A stretch of DNA of 64,000 nt from Parus major (taxonomy: Eukaryota > Chordata > Aves > Passeriformes > Paridae). Both the position numbers and the translations under genes were made by a program. The DNA lies in assembly GCF_001522545.3 (NCBI RefSeq), contig NC_031773.1:22074460-22138459 (forward strand). Reading direction: 5' to 3'. The notes under the pieces were generated by a model. It was not told where the DNA came from, did no database searches, and saw nothing but the letters and a program-made list of their open reading frames with translations. Shown piece after piece: positions 49,176 through 62,757 of this stretch (position 1 is its first letter; each line of letters opens with the position of its first letter).

Positions 49176-49226
49176 CCCACCCCTCCCTGAAGCCCACCCC
49201 TCCCTGAAGCCCACCCCTCCCTGAAG
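49176..49226 (+). repeat. 17-bp tandem repeat, three perfect copies
   Basis: The unit CCCACCCCTCCCTGAAG is repeated three times without a mismatch (49176-49192, 49193-49209, 49210-49226). It is C-rich on this strand. It lies where the U3 enhancer region of the LTR would be, and tandem duplications are common in retroviral U3. Perfect identity suggests recent expansion. Confidence 0.95.
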
Positions 49227-50003
49227 ATGCCTCCTGACTGAAAGGTTGGATTATGAATTAAACTACTTAAAGTAACTTGAGGTAAGATAAATGTGATACT
49301 TTTGTTCAATGATCTCAGGTCTAGAGAGAAGGAAACAAGGCTGAGGGAGAAGAATACATCCAAAAAAAAAGCCAAGCCTAGCAGCTGCCCTAAAAGTCAT
49401 CTCTGTCTGGGTTCAGGGTAGAGGAGGCCATAGTCCACAGGCCCGTCTGCTGAGGCCACGTTTGCATGCACTCCCCACAACCTAGGGGAGAGAAGAAGAG
49501 TTTGGGGTGTGTGGCATAACTTCTGGTCAGAGGGAGTGAACATCCATCCTCCCTTACACAAACTGACTCAGCTGTGAAGCCCCCCAGCCCTGGGAAGGTC
49601 ACATTCCAGGATATTCATGTGAGGGGCAGCTGAGGCGGTGTCATAACCCATCCAAGAACCCCTGGAGTGCTCCCCTGAGACCTTGCACCAAAGGACTGCA
49701 TGTGATGCCAAGTGATGCAACAGATCCAGAATCTGTTACAAGAGTCTGGGTAAAACTGCTCCCACCCCAGGGGAGGTGCCCGGGCATTCCTGCCTTGCAC
49801 AAACATATATTAATTCACTGGACTCTATTTTTGGGGGGAGACCCTCACCACCAAGAATTCCTGATGGAGATAGTCAATAGGATGCTCTTAGGATCCACAG
49901 AGAGGTGATATTTCCTACTTAATCTGTTTCTGTCACTACCTTTATCTTCACCACCTCTTTTCTGCATCTTTTACACACACTCTCTTTATCACATTTATTG
50001 TTA

Positions 50004-50009
50004 AATAAA
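50004..50009 (+). terminator. LTR polyadenylation signal (AATAAA)
   Basis: A canonical AATAAA in the same context ('attgttaaataaaattc') where copy A at 11545 has AATGAA. Confidence 0.65.
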
Positions 50010-50245
50010 ATTCATACTATTGTCTTTGGCATGTAGTCTTGTTTGCAACTTAATTCAGCCAGAGGCATCCCTTTAAAAATTTTAATAACTGGATCTCAAC
50101 ACTGGCCAGGCCAAGTAAATACAGCTGCTGGAGGGACCCACATGGTACATATGGATATTCATTTCTCATCACTGGACCTCCATCCTGTCCAGACAGAAAG
50201 GGAGGAGGATGTTGGTACACCCTGTGTTCATGTGGGTGCTCTGAG

Positions 50246-50303
50246 GATATATATGTGTATATATATATATGTATGTAGATAGGTATATGTGAGTGTACAT
50301 ATA
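50246..50303 (+). repeat. (TA)n/(TG)n compound microsatellite
   Basis: 'atatatatgtgtatatatatatatgtatgtag' followed by looser TATG/GTGA units. Confidence 0.85.
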
Positions 50304-52019
50304 GGTTACATACGGGCTCTGAGTGTGTGTACACCTGCTTGAAACACATCTTCAGCCTTGCCACTGTTTGGACATAAGAACAGCATTGTAATGAAGTAAT
50401 TTTGTTTATTGCCTGTATGTTTAAATTGCTTTTGTTTTTAATAGGCCAGTTAATTGTGCTTGCATTGCTCACCTAACCATTTTGTCACCTAAGGCAAAGA
50501 AAGTAAGTAACAAAAACAATAATGTTTCAACCCTGCTTTTGCATTTAGAGTTGTTAAAATTTTTTTTGTTTCTTATTTTTTCAGACCAGTAAATTTGGAA
50601 TGAAGTATTACTTGGTACCCAAAAAAACCTTTTCATCTGTTCCTTTTAAGCCCATCCTAAAGACCGTCTGTGCCTTTGTAACACAAGGAGGGAGAGAAAG
50701 AGTCCCTCATTCAGCTCATTTTTCAGCTGCATAAGCCAGTTAGACTTGTAATGATATTGTTATTGAATAATAAAACCAATCTTTGAATTGTGCTGATGAG
50801 AAATTATATTTTGCTACATTTTCCACATGATTTTTTTCCTAGGTTATATGCAGAACTAACAGAATTTAAGTAGAAGTCAATTATTTTCCAGTTTACTTCC
50901 ATTATTTTGGAATATATATTTTTTGTTGAAAAAACCAGCTATATCATTTGATATAATTTTTTTTCCCAGTAGATGAATGAAAATTCTTAATGATATATGA
51001 GACTTCAAATATTACAGGTCACTGTGTTCATTCACACAGCTGTTTTAAGTTGTGATCACAAATAAATTGATTATATGGGAAGAGCAGAGACTGTAGGGAA
51101 TCCTCTAAACAAACAGATCACAAAGATGCCATGATCTGAGAGCCCAAGAGAACCAGTGCTGTAAGAAGAACTCAAGGAATTATGTATTATTGCAGTAGCA
51201 AATGCATTCAAATGAAATTGGTTTGGTACAGCCACACACCTTCACAGAGCTGCATGAATAAAGGCTGATGATGTCTCAGCAGCCTGGAGGAACTAAGAAC
51301 TTCCCTGAAAGTTCTTGAAACCATCCTACATTTTTCATGTATCCTTCAAACTGTTGTTAGATTTCAGCTATTTTGCATATTACTTTAATCATATAGGAAT
51401 ATTAACATATTCTGATTTTTCAGGATAATTTCCTATATAATTACCCTTCCCTGCTTCAAAAATCTGATTTTTTTATATATCTTCTATACATGTACCCAAT
51501 TTATTTTTTTTGCTCATCTGAGCAGTTCATGATCTCACAGCTAATTGTTCATAAGCAAACCTTAATTGCCTCATTTTTCAAGCCATTGCATTTAAGAATG
51601 AGATACCAGTTGATATCCATCTTCTGTATTTTGTTCAGTTTCCCTCTCTGAAAAAAAAAGTAAATTGTTAACTCTGTTACACAGCTAATTTGACACAAAT
51701 CTGAACAGGAACATTTGCAAGAATCTGTAAGTGCCTGAATGTTCTTGCTACATATTGAGAAAAAATTTTTCACTGAACACCTTCACTTTCCTATTGTCTG
51801 ATTTCAATGGATGTGTCAAGCATTGTTACACAATACAACAATAAACTAACTTTCTGTTCTTCATGGCAATAGATAGTGAAACTTATCTGCAAATAAAGTA
51901 CAGTAAATCCAGTTTAAAGAAAACATTTCTTGCATTCGTATATATTTAAAGGTATCAAGCAGATAATGGGGTTTTGGCTTCTTATTCTTCCAGAATTCTG
52001 AGACAAGGCTCTCTGCAAC
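50304..52019. other. AT-rich non-coding sequence, nothing recognised
   Basis: No transposon or exon was seen. There are short T-runs only. Confidence 0.55.
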
Positions 52020-52575
52020 TTCTCAAGGAGCTTGTGTATCTCTTGGCACTGGATGTGTGTGGTGAGGTGCTGGCCAGGGGCTGCAGGGCGGTGTCTGTGA
52101 GGAGAGGCTGGGGCTGCCCAGGATGGACAGGGATGGCTCCAGCCAGCTCCAGCCAACACAGGCACAGCAGAGCCTCTCAGCCACAGTGACAGCTCCTCTG
52201 TGATACTGTATTTGAGAAAGGGTAGAACACCAAATGGAGAGGGGAGGAAGGAATAAAAGCAGTGCAAAACAGCAGAAGAAATACCAAAGTCATACGAGGG
52301 GATGAGGAGCTGCTCCATGGCTATTCCCTACCACAGAAGGAAAACCTCCTCTAGAGAAGGTTTTCCTGAAGATTTGCAGCCAGTGGAAGAACTCACACCG
52401 AAGCAGAGGAAAAGTGTGAGAAGATGGGAATGTCAGAGTAAAATTGCTAAGTATAGACCACAGGGTGCTCTTCCTCGTTTTTTGCTTGCCGAAGGGACTG
52501 AGGGCAACCTGCAGGGATAAAGAGAGGGGTTGGAAATAAGGAATGAAGTTAAACCTGGAAATGCAGGAGAAAAGG
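52020..52575 (+). mobile_element. Long ERV LTR-type repeat, opposite orientation
   Basis: This is the same repeat as 1225-2117 and 34845-35140 but on the other strand. 'gctggccaggggctgcaggg', 'gtgacagctcctctgtgatactgtatttgagaaaggg' and a TATA-like 'ggaataaaagcag' (near 52250) are followed by 'gcagccagtggaagaactcac'. The block ends near 'ggaatgaagttaaacctggaaatg', the reverse complement of the 'cccaggttcaacttcactcc' segment at 1490-1509. The 134-codon minus-strand frame is incidental. Confidence 0.55.
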
Positions 52576-52599
52576 ATTCGTGACCTTGTGTGTGGCCTT

Positions 52600-52720
52600 A
52601 TTGGACCATGATGTTTCCATTGGCCCAATTCTTGAGCTAGTCTAGGTCCCTCTGGATGGCTTCCTGTCCTTTGGGTGTATCAATTACACCACTGAAATTC
52701 ATGATATCAATCCATCCATG
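52600..52720 (-). mobile_element. CR1 retrotransposon fragment
   Basis: 'ttggcccaattcttgagctagtctaggtccctctggatggcttcctgtcc' is the reverse complement of a standard CR1 stretch, the same portion as in 2118-2275. It is followed by 'tgtatcaattacaccactgaa', also CR1-like. Truncated at both ends. Confidence 0.72.
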
Positions 52721-52973
52721 TGTGGATTTATTAGGAAAGAGGGAATGTCTGTCTTAGTGTGTTTGTGAAGGCTGGCACACTGTTTGCATCTGAGTTATCT
52801 GGAATTGGTTAGTTTTTTTAGATATTAATATTTTTATTCAATTAAAATTTATATCTTAATACAATTAAAATTACAAAAAATTCTTATTCTTGTAATGTAC
52901 TTTCTAAAATTATCAAAGGATGTATCTTTTTTACTTCAGAGACTGGGAAAAAAAATGCGAACTCCTTTCCCTT

Positions 52974-52995
52974 CCTCCCTCCCTCCCTCCCTCCC
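52974..52995 (+). repeat. (TCCC)n microsatellite
   Basis: Five TCCC/CCCT units; a pyrimidine-only strand. Confidence 0.9.
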
Positions 52996-55900
52996 AATCA
53001 CCATTAGCTAGTATAGAGCTCTCCAGGGAGTCACTCCTACATCTAAAATAGTTCAACCCCTTCCCTGAAAAATAGAAAGAATAAAATGATTGTCATCCTA
53101 GAAACCTTTTCTATTCACAGATGGGCTAGATTTGCCCCTACACAGATTTTTCATCCTTGATGTCAATGTAGTTAATCATTCTCCTACCCACTATTGCAAG
53201 ACCCAATTTTTTTTTAATGGGTTGTGCTTCCTACTTCTTAGTAGTAACTATTCAAAAATAATGTTCCTTGAAGTTTAGAATTGCTAGCAGTAAGTGGAAG
53301 ATTCAAGAAGAGGATTTGTCTTAGCCAATAATCTGAAACAATGTCCTTTCTTCTTCTCCTACTTATTTTTATTTTGACAAACACATAGTTTAGCACATTT
53401 ACATGTTACTGAAATGGTAATTAGCATGCAGTTAGTTCCTGCATTTGAGAGCTGAACTAAAGGTCTTTGGAGTAAATGGAAATGGTACAATTAATGTCAA
53501 TGGACAAAGAGCCATTGCATAGAGCAGAGGAAAAAGACAAGTCTGACAAACATACTAGAATTTAAAGAAATCCAGCTTGGTTGCTATGCTTTGTCTACCA
53601 GGCAGACAGAATTCATTCCACTGCTGTCAGTTTGGCACTTTGTAGCAGCGTTTTGTTCACTCCTGAAAAGGAAAAGAAGAAAATATATTTTAATGAGTAT
53701 CTGCTATGCTGTTAAATTGAGATAGTGATTTGATAATGGAATTTGTATTATTTTGGTAATGATCGTAGTTTAAGTTCTGCTGTTCATCTTTCTGCATCTT
53801 GCTTCTTCCTAAGTATCTTTGACATGCATACAAGAGGAATGTGTTCTAGAAATTCCTCTAAAACCAAATAAAGGTTTAATTTCCATTAAAGAGAATTAAA
53901 TACAGGTTGGATTAAAAAAAACTCAGCATGTCAATAAAACACTTTAGCCCCTTCCAGCAGAACATGTAATTATTATGCATCTGAAAAAATAATAAGGATC
54001 ATTACTGAAGAACTCACACATACAGCAGGTCTCTTATAGCATGAGAAAAGAAGCATGTGCTGGAATAAATTTCTGCATAAACTGTAACAATAAACAGATG
54101 TTTAAAGGAGTAGGAAGAAATCTAATAATTACAGGGTATTCAGATAGCAAAGACAGATGTATTTCATTCAAACAACATTTTTCATTCAAAATTTTCAGAT
54201 TTTTGAAAACCTTTAGAGGAAATATAGAAATTGATGGTACATATTTACCATGAAATTCGTAATACCATAATACTGAATCAGCTATCTTAATACATACCTG
54301 ATCAAACTGGCTTGTGCAAACTTACCAGGGCCAGGCATCTGTAGGCTCATGGACACCATCGTGGTCGGCAGAGTCACTGTCAGGCACCTGTTCCAAACAG
54401 ATGGGACTCTGTGTTAGCCTATCCTGATGCCATCTCCTCCCATGCCAGCTCTGCTGCAGAGTAACTAGTTCTTTCCTGCTTCCAGAGCTCCACCAAGATG
54501 TGATTCTGAAGATTATTTTTTTAAAATACTCTCAGGGACAGGAGAGCAATGAAAAAAAAAGATAAGACCAGAGTAGTCAAAAGATATCTAAACAACCACA
54601 GATAACTCATAGAGAAGCTCAGGAAGTACATTGCCTTTTGGAAAAGCAATAAAAGTTTCCACTCAAAATCCAATCTCAAAACATCTACATTACTTTAAGT
54701 TTTATTCAGTCCTTTCAAAAATCTTTGGGTCTTTGTAGAGTCCTTCCTTCTACTCTTTTTTTCTTTTTTACAAGTATCATTGCGAAGGCTTTCCTTTGTA
54801 AAGTTCTGGATTTCTCAGTCAAGTAATTATTGACAGACTTGAAAGACTTGAAGTCTTTCAGCAGGTGTTCTGTTGCTTCCATATAATCTTCCCTGAGAAA
54901 ACCCTGTTTCTGCTTCCAGCTTAGTCATAGAGATAAGGGGCTGCAATTTCAAAAGTAACAACAATGTTTTGTTATTAGCTCTCTGCTAATAATCTCTCCA
55001 GCCCCAGAGAAAAATAGCAAACAGACAAACAGCCTCAGTGGAAATCCTTCCATACCCCAATGGAAACACTTTGTACACAGAATGCACACAAATAAAAAAA
55101 AGGATAGTATGCATATATTAGAATCTATCATGTAATTATTAAAAACTCATTAGAATATAAATTCCAAGTTCTTCCATAAAAATTTTCCAATACTAAATCT
55201 GGAAAATATAGATACCAAACATTCTGTCACACTTATTCTAAGAAAACCAATACATAAATCACAGAGGAAAAAACTTTTAAGTTTGATCACATTTCTTAGC
55301 AGAGGGTAATACAAACTGACTTCATACTTCACCTGTCATATCTAAAATCTTAAATAAATTCCTCTAATTTTAAATAGTGTCATGATTTTGTAAACATATA
55401 AATCAGCCATAAACTTTATACAGACACAAAATCATCAATGCTAGAAGTCTTTTTAAAGAAAGCACTAGTGAGTGTAGTAGAATGATTACTTTCTTCAGAA
55501 TTTCAAGCAGAAAAATTATTTAAAGGCAAGGTAGTCCCATGAGATGCAGAATGAGTGACAGCCGATTTCCTACACACTATTTTTAGGTCTCCTTAATAAG
55601 TCCCATGGTACAATACTGGGCTAGCTGTGTCTTTTATTTTTCAGTGTTCCTGTGTCAGGATGTATTACTGATACCTCAGAGAATATATATGTTGATTTTC
55701 TTCTTGGAATTATTCAGCGGGCCAAATTCATACCTGCTTTGTCTTATTTTGGTCCTCTACTTACCTTGAAGTTTCCACAAAATGTGTCAAAATCTGTCTC
55801 TGAGATTTCTACATCTTGATTTGCTTAGAATTCGCCCTATTAAATTATATAGAGAAACACACAGCCAGAGCAACCCTATATACTTAATTTTCTTAATAAA

Positions 55901-58565
55901 TCAAGCATCAAGACTCCTCAGCTGTTTTTTTCTCAAAACATTGTCTCACATTGTGGGGTTCTGAATTTCAATTTATGCAGAATAAGGACTGAAGAAAGAG
56001 ACCAAGGACAACTTGCTATTTGAGAACTGTGGCAAGTAGTACTGTTCTTTTGTATTTTTTCGTTGGTCAGAGACTTTGACTTTTATTTAACTACATCCAT
56101 TCCTTCCACTCTGGTACCATTTCACTTAATTTACGTGGAAAGCTACCAGATATTCCAGAAGCAATTGGTTTTTAGCAGAACGACCTGGCATTTCTGATGG
56201 CTATATTGGAAAAAAACACATCTTAGTTCAAAGATCATTTTTCACTGCTTTCAAATTACTTCTTTCTAAGTGTAGTTTAAGAGAACATGAACTCAGCTCA
56301 GTTTAGTGCTATCACATGTTCTGTACATTCTATTTTGTGCAATATCAAGGCAAAGTGCTTCAGTAAAACTTCAATCATTGGAAAAATGAAAAACTTGCTA
56401 GAATTGGCAAATTAATTTTCAAAACAAACTTTGGAAATACCCTTGGGAAAAAAAAACCAACAGTGATGTGTGTCTCATGTGTGGTATGAAACAAAAGCAA
56501 AGTTGACCTCAAACAATCATAAATTGCATAAGTAAAACTGGAAAAGGCAGAATTTGAAAGAGAGTGTTTGGAATGCAGAGCTTGCACATCCATTTTTCTA
56601 AGCAGGATTTTAACTTTCATATGCTCTTTTCTTTATATCTTTCCAATACTGAGCACCTTTGGAAATGCAGCTGATTCTGTGCTCTGCAGATTAGCATATT
56701 TTGCATTAAGAAACCTACTTACAGTCTTTTTAGGCCATTCTCTCTAATTCATGTTCATCTCTTTCCAAAAGCTTTGAGGACAGAATGGCAGAAAGACAGC
56801 TAATGCTAGGTGTCTTTTCTCTTTTTTCTTTCAGTGTTTGAAAGGAAGAATTCTTTGTCCCTCATTTAGATACTTGCTTACTGTCATTCCTCCGTGAATT
56901 CCCTCCTTCTTTTTCAGGAAATATTGTATGGGCTTGTAATCTTTATAATCTTCAGAATAATGAGGATTTAAAGGATTGTTATATATTTAAAGTTGAGATA
57001 ACATGATCTTATTTTTTCTTTCTGGCAAAAAAAGAAACAAAGAGAAAAAAATGAGTGAAGATTTTATCTGAGTAGTCCTTTAATCTTCTCTTTATAAAGA
57101 AAAAAAAAACAACACCTTAACAAGTTCTTTCTCCTTTTTTTATCCCAGGAAGAAAAATTAACTACAAAATCCTACCATTCAAAAAGTACTTTCACATATT
57201 TAAGAAGCCTAAAAAGACAATGTATACAATATTCTTTACTGGCATTTTACACTCTCAAAGATTAAAACTTTTTTGTTTTTAATTTGGAAAGATGATGTTT
57301 GCTTTCTACTCTTGTTAGATGGAACAGAGTTAGACTGGGATTGACATAACAGGGGTTCTTAACTGCCCCTCAATATCATTGCATTCCCATCATGTCTTGA
57401 TGATACAGAAAACCATGATCCTTCTCACCACACTTTCTAGCATAAATTTTGCACTAGGTTTTCCTTGAACTGAGACTTGTATGGTTCCCAACTTACATTA
57501 GTTCATTAAACACTCTTTGAGCCTTGTTCCTTTGATATCTGAGTGTACAAACATTTGTGTGTCATTCTATTAAATAATTTCTATTCAAATAATTCAATAG
57601 CTTAACCCTAGGATGGGGCAAAAAGTCTGTTTTTCCATATCTAAGGCCTAATGATGTACAACATGTTCCATGCTGATCTGAAATTGCATTTTTTTTAACT
57701 TCCTGGGGTACACCTCTTCATCTCAGTTCACATGCTCAGGGATGACTCCATGAGCCAAGCTTGGTAAGAGGGCATAATGAGGACAGTCACTTTAATTATG
57801 TACTATTAAACCAAAAAAGTTGTTACTTCTGAGAGAGTCTCAAATATTGTATGCTAGATGGGTTATCAGACTTAGAATTTTTTTTTCCTACTTTCCAACT
57901 GTTGGAGTCATATAGGTAAATTTTTTAAGAGTAAAATGATATTTTAGCTAATCTTTGCCCACAATTCTCCAATAGTCATTACCACATAGCTTCACCCTTT
58001 TAGCAGACTTGAACTAAATCATTGTCAGGAGCTGTAGCAAGTGTCAGACAATAGTTAATTTTGCATTGATATGTAATCAATTTCACTGTGAAATCAAGTT
58101 AGTGCAACCAAGCTGTTCTTGGGGGTCACGAGACAGCAGCATTGACACAGCAGGCATTGCATTTTTTTTCTATGAAGATATAAGAAAATTTATTATATCT
58201 TATGATAATTAAGAATTTTTTTATGGAAAAATATGGAAAATCTTAATCTCACAATTTTGATGTGCAATAGAAAAATATTTTTATTTTTGAATATTTTTGT
58301 TTCACTGAATTGTGAAGCACTTTTGGTTTTGTTAAAAAACAATAGATAAATTCACTAAATTATAGGTTTTAAGGAATTAACATTTGTTAAAGTCTTAAAT
58401 CACTTTTTCTTCTCATCATAATAGCAATAACAGGATTTAAGGAAGTTAGTATATAAATGAAATAAAATTTAAAAATCTTTACATCTAGTATAATATCATT
58501 ATGTCCTATTATAGCAGCAGATATAGATAAAAGAATCAAAGAAGAAGCAATTTTTTCATGTGCCA

Positions 58566-58584
58566 TAATCTAATCTAATCTAAT
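58566..58584 (+). repeat. (TAATC)n short microsatellite
   Basis: Four units of TAATC in a row. Confidence 0.85.
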
Positions 58585-61500
58585 GAAACCTGGTTTAAAC
58601 TATTCATAATCATAGCCTCTGGATAACTTTTAACACAGGACCACCACTTGATAGACTCCATTGCAGAATACATTTCTTCTTGATAGATCCAAATGCTGTA
58701 TTTGTATGTTTTTTTCTATTTGAATGGGTACCTGATAATGTGAAGAAATTTATACAAATAGTAAAGATAAATAAGGAAAAGATGGTGCATACAAAGGACA
58801 CTACTATGGCTGTTTCCTCTCCAAGTCCATATTAAGACTGAGCATTCTATGAAGTCTAAAATGAAAGAATAGCTGCTCACATGTATTTAGCCTTAAGAGG
58901 AATCTGCAAACACAGATGATCAAAATCACATAAAATATGTAATAGTCTTAATGAATGAGATGTTTAATGAACCAGGAGGTACTAAAGATGAAATTCATCA
59001 CATTGACATCAGCTTTAGGGTACCACCCCTAGAGTTCCAATAGCTCAATAAGAAAGAAATTAATGATATGGATTAATATATAAAGAAAGGAAATGGAACT
59101 CTTACTCGTAAACACTTGCACCATTTTTTCTAATAACTATTTTTCTGCAATTAGAAAAGCCAATTTATAGAATTTTGTACACCCAAAAGCTCTGAATGAG
59201 ACTTGTAAACAGGTATGTTTTCCTTTGAAAATAACTGAAGAGGAAATTTATCTTTAAATGTACCTGAAAGACATGATTTTTTCAATTCCTGCTACTTCAA
59301 TTCCGTTATATAATATTAACTGTATAACCTGCATTAAAACTGACTGAGATGTGTTTTGAGTTTGTTAGAGCTTCATTTATGAGAGAGCAAATATCAGAAT
59401 TTTATACAGAAAAGTATGTGTTCCACATACTTTGGATACAACTAATACAATCTTGTTACAGTGGAATAATCATGTTTTACTGCTGTATGCTTTCTTCTTA
59501 CATCTTTCAAAAACCATTATCTAAATACAGTTTCAGAAGTTTAGTATTAATAAACAACTTTCATAATTCAGTTTTACCTTGTTTAACAATTTTTGAAGAG
59601 GAAGCTGAGATAGTTATTAATGTACTGATTGCAAAAATTCTTCTGAATCATGAGGGATATTGTAATGTATTGAAGAGTTAATACAGAGGAGAACTGATTT
59701 AAAATCACAGATTAGATACTCTGGTGAAATTGAATTATCAGCTTAAATGAAGTTCCAGTTCAGATTCTCTTTAGAGCATTTATATTTTATGTGTGGAGTG
59801 ATACTGATCTTTTCAAGTTTAGTTCACCTAAAAGGCACAGTCAAGCCTAAGGTAGGTGGACTAAGATCTTACACTCACGGAAAAGAGAAAGGCATCCCAG
59901 CAGATAATTAATTCTGTCTTAAAACAGAGCACTAAGGTAAGAGAAATGACAGTGTGATCTATAGGTGTGCCCCAGGGGATAGTCTGTAATGAGACTAATA
60001 ACCCAGCAGATCTCACAGTACTCCATGATGAGCTAGAGACTCCTCTAGAAAATGATTCAGAGCATCCAGGTTAGGCTGCAGAGAAGCCTCTGCCTTTCCA
60101 TTGGCTTCAGAGATATTAAAGAGCCAAAAATGGACTCGACAAATTCTCTCCTTTTCCACCAGTTTTATAAGATCGCTTTGGTGACCAACTAATAATAGAT
60201 ATCCCTTTTTTTTGAAAACTAAAATTAGGAGGCATGAATCCTGACCACAGTTCCCTCTTACAGAAGGTTTACATTCCAGCAGTTGCTCTTTCCTATGTAT
60301 AAGCATTGTAGAATTGAACACACAGCATTAAATTATAGCTTATATCTAAATTTAAATTCTGCCTAACTCGCTAAAGCAGAGGAATCCAGGAATTCAGCTT
60401 TCTGTGAAGTGGCAGTTGCACCCCTGCAAGTGCATGGAAGACTGATTTTGAAAACTGGTAACACTATGGACTGAAAAGAGATAGATCAAATGAAATTATA
60501 GGAAAATTATCTCTAGGAAGAAAAAGAGGCATCACTCTCTCTCTTCCTCCATTTGTCTAAGCATCAGAATCTTGCAATATCCTTTCAACTGCATCCTATA
60601 TCCATCACATCACTGTTCTTTCTGCTTCCTTGAACTTTCTACCATGAAGTAAGTTGAAGAACACCTTGGCAATTTCAGGGGTTGCAAAAGAAATTGCCAT
60701 TATAACAGTCTGTGATAACATTATCCTCTGAGTTTTCATTTCTAATGTTATGGAAAAGAAGTGCAAGAAAATAATGTTATAAATTACTACAAAGCAATAA
60801 ATGGCAAAGGAGAGGAAAATAATGATCAATAGAAGACAGAGTCATGTAAAATACCACTTAAAACATACCTTTCCAAATCTCATAATCACTGGAAATGCAA
60901 AGTGGTTTTTACTCCAATTAGCAGAGTTCACCTAATACAGAGATTCTTCCTTGGTTGATGAAAAAACAGGACTAGGTGCCAGTAATTCTGTAAATGTGAA
61001 TACATGACAATCTTGATTCAAGTAAAAAATAAAGACATAAAACAGAATGAGATTTTATGTGCTAGTTTTGTTAATATGCATTAATATTCATATTAGATAG
61101 ACTGTTACACTATTTGTGTGACGGTTTCATAATCTCAACTCCTTTGTCATATTCCCATTTCAGAACAAAAAAAATGAACTAAAATCAACATCACTTCTGT
61201 CTTTACATCTTTCTTAGGTTTCATATTTATGCTGTATTAAGAAATCAAGAAGGAGTTGGACTGATCTTAAGATCACTTAATGAAATCAATGTATTCAGTT
61301 AATTAGATCTTTATGACATTGTTCATGTGCTTTTCAAATAACTGGTTTTGCATCCTGTTGTTATTTTCTGGTTTTATGCTCTATAATATATTCTCATAGT
61401 TTTCTTTTCAGAAGATCTGCACTATATGATTTTTTTTTTGTTTGTATTAACTCAGCAGGTGGGTCTCCAAACTATGCATATGCAAAACCTGTGCAACACT

Positions 61501-62713
61501 TAAAGCACAGCTGGATATGGTCCCTTTTCACTGCTTCATGATACAGTTGCACTATGCATGACTGGGACAATAATCCCCTCTTTTTATTGTTGTTTTTTAA
61601 ATGAGAAAAGAGGGAGAAAATACACCACAGGGCAGCATTGTTGAAAAAATTAAATAAGAGAGCTACAATTAGTAAATGTGACTACATATAGCTTCTTTCT
61701 TCCAGGAGTTAGGTTCCACAGTGATGTGTCCTAGCAGAGGAGCTGCCTCCTGTGTAGAAAGATGTCTCTGGATAGAAGGAGGTCTCTGGAAATATATGTG
61801 TATAAAAACCATAGTTTTTTTGTGCAGAAATATTACATGAAAAATTAAAAAAAAAAATAGCTTAATTAGACAGCACAAAATTCTGAATCCTTGTACAAAG
61901 ACAGGTATTGTATTCTTTGATATTCAGGAATTGTTTTGAGTCTCTGATTTCAAAAATGGCCTGAATTCCTGTTGCTGTTACCTAGCAGATTATGGCCTAC
62001 TATCCATTTCTTCTCATCCCTGGCTCCAGACTTTCTTTTTGAAGTGAAGCAACTCTACCACACAATTTCTATATTTTCCTTCCCCAAGCAAAACTAACAA
62101 ATGTTTTACATGAAATATATTTTGATATGCATTTTTCGTACCAGTAAATAAATTTTAAAATAGAACAAAGCCCTCAATTCAGTTACTTCAGAATGGCCTT
62201 TCATTAACTGTATGTTTCCTTGAAATATTGGTACAAGACAGTATAAAGATGTCATGATACTTGGGCTATTTATACTGTAGTAGTTGGTAGCTGACAGCTC
62301 TTCTCAGAAAAAAAAGAAAATTATAAATTTGACTATTTTCACTTGTCAAAGGCTAAATATTTTCAAAAATTGTAAAATGTGGTAGTCAGCTGTTGGATTC
62401 TAATGAGAGAGAAGAGTAGTGTAATGTCATTTATTCATGTTTGTGGGAACCAATTTCATTTGTTGCAGATGTACTTTATTTGCACAGAGACAGCAGGGCA
62501 CAAAAAACTGGGGCAGCTAATTGTACTGGTTTTTTTAAGTAACATTTTTCTATCACTTTCTCTTGAGTCTGGAAACCCCATGGTTTTTGGTCTCATGCTC
62601 TGTTCTAAGAAGCAGAATTATGACTTTGCATAGACTAGTGTTCATATTATTAATCTTAGAATATTTGGTGTTTTAAAGATTCTTAGATTTCCAGAGAGAA
62701 CATCCTATCCAGC

Positions 62714-62757
62714 TTTTATTTTTTTTTTTGTTTTGTTTTGTTTTTATTAGAGGAAAG
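62714..62757 (+). repeat. T-run and (GTTTT)n
   Basis: A run of eleven or more T residues followed by GTTTT units. If read on the other strand this is an A-rich tail-like tract, but no retrocopy body adjoins it. Confidence 0.85.

Larger units (their letters stand above)
49088..50101 (+). mobile_element. ERV LTR, second copy of the 11-kb family (copy B)
   Basis: The last 260 bases align in order with 11389-11653. Shared parts are 'ccctcaccaccaagaa', 'cacatttattgttaaataaaattc' with an intact AATAAA (50004-50009), 'ggcatgtagtcttgtttgcaacttaattcagccagaggcatcc', then an LTR end. A TATA-like 'catatattaa' (near 49803) precedes them. The 5' end is set at TGTCAGAGAC, a plausible LTR start, giving about 1 kb. 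Flanking bases (CAGGT and CTGGC) do not form a good duplication, so the ends are provisional. A 17-bp triplication (49176-49226) lies in U3. The upstream halves of copies A and B do not align by eye. Confidence 0.6.

Noticed and set aside
49176..49226. Three regularly spaced repeats as a CRISPR array
   Set aside because: The copies are contiguous with no spacers, and the window is vertebrate nuclear DNA.
59349..59681. 110-codon plus-strand frame as a gene or transposase relic
   Set aside because: AT-rich codons, no domain, no terminal inverted repeats and no splice context.
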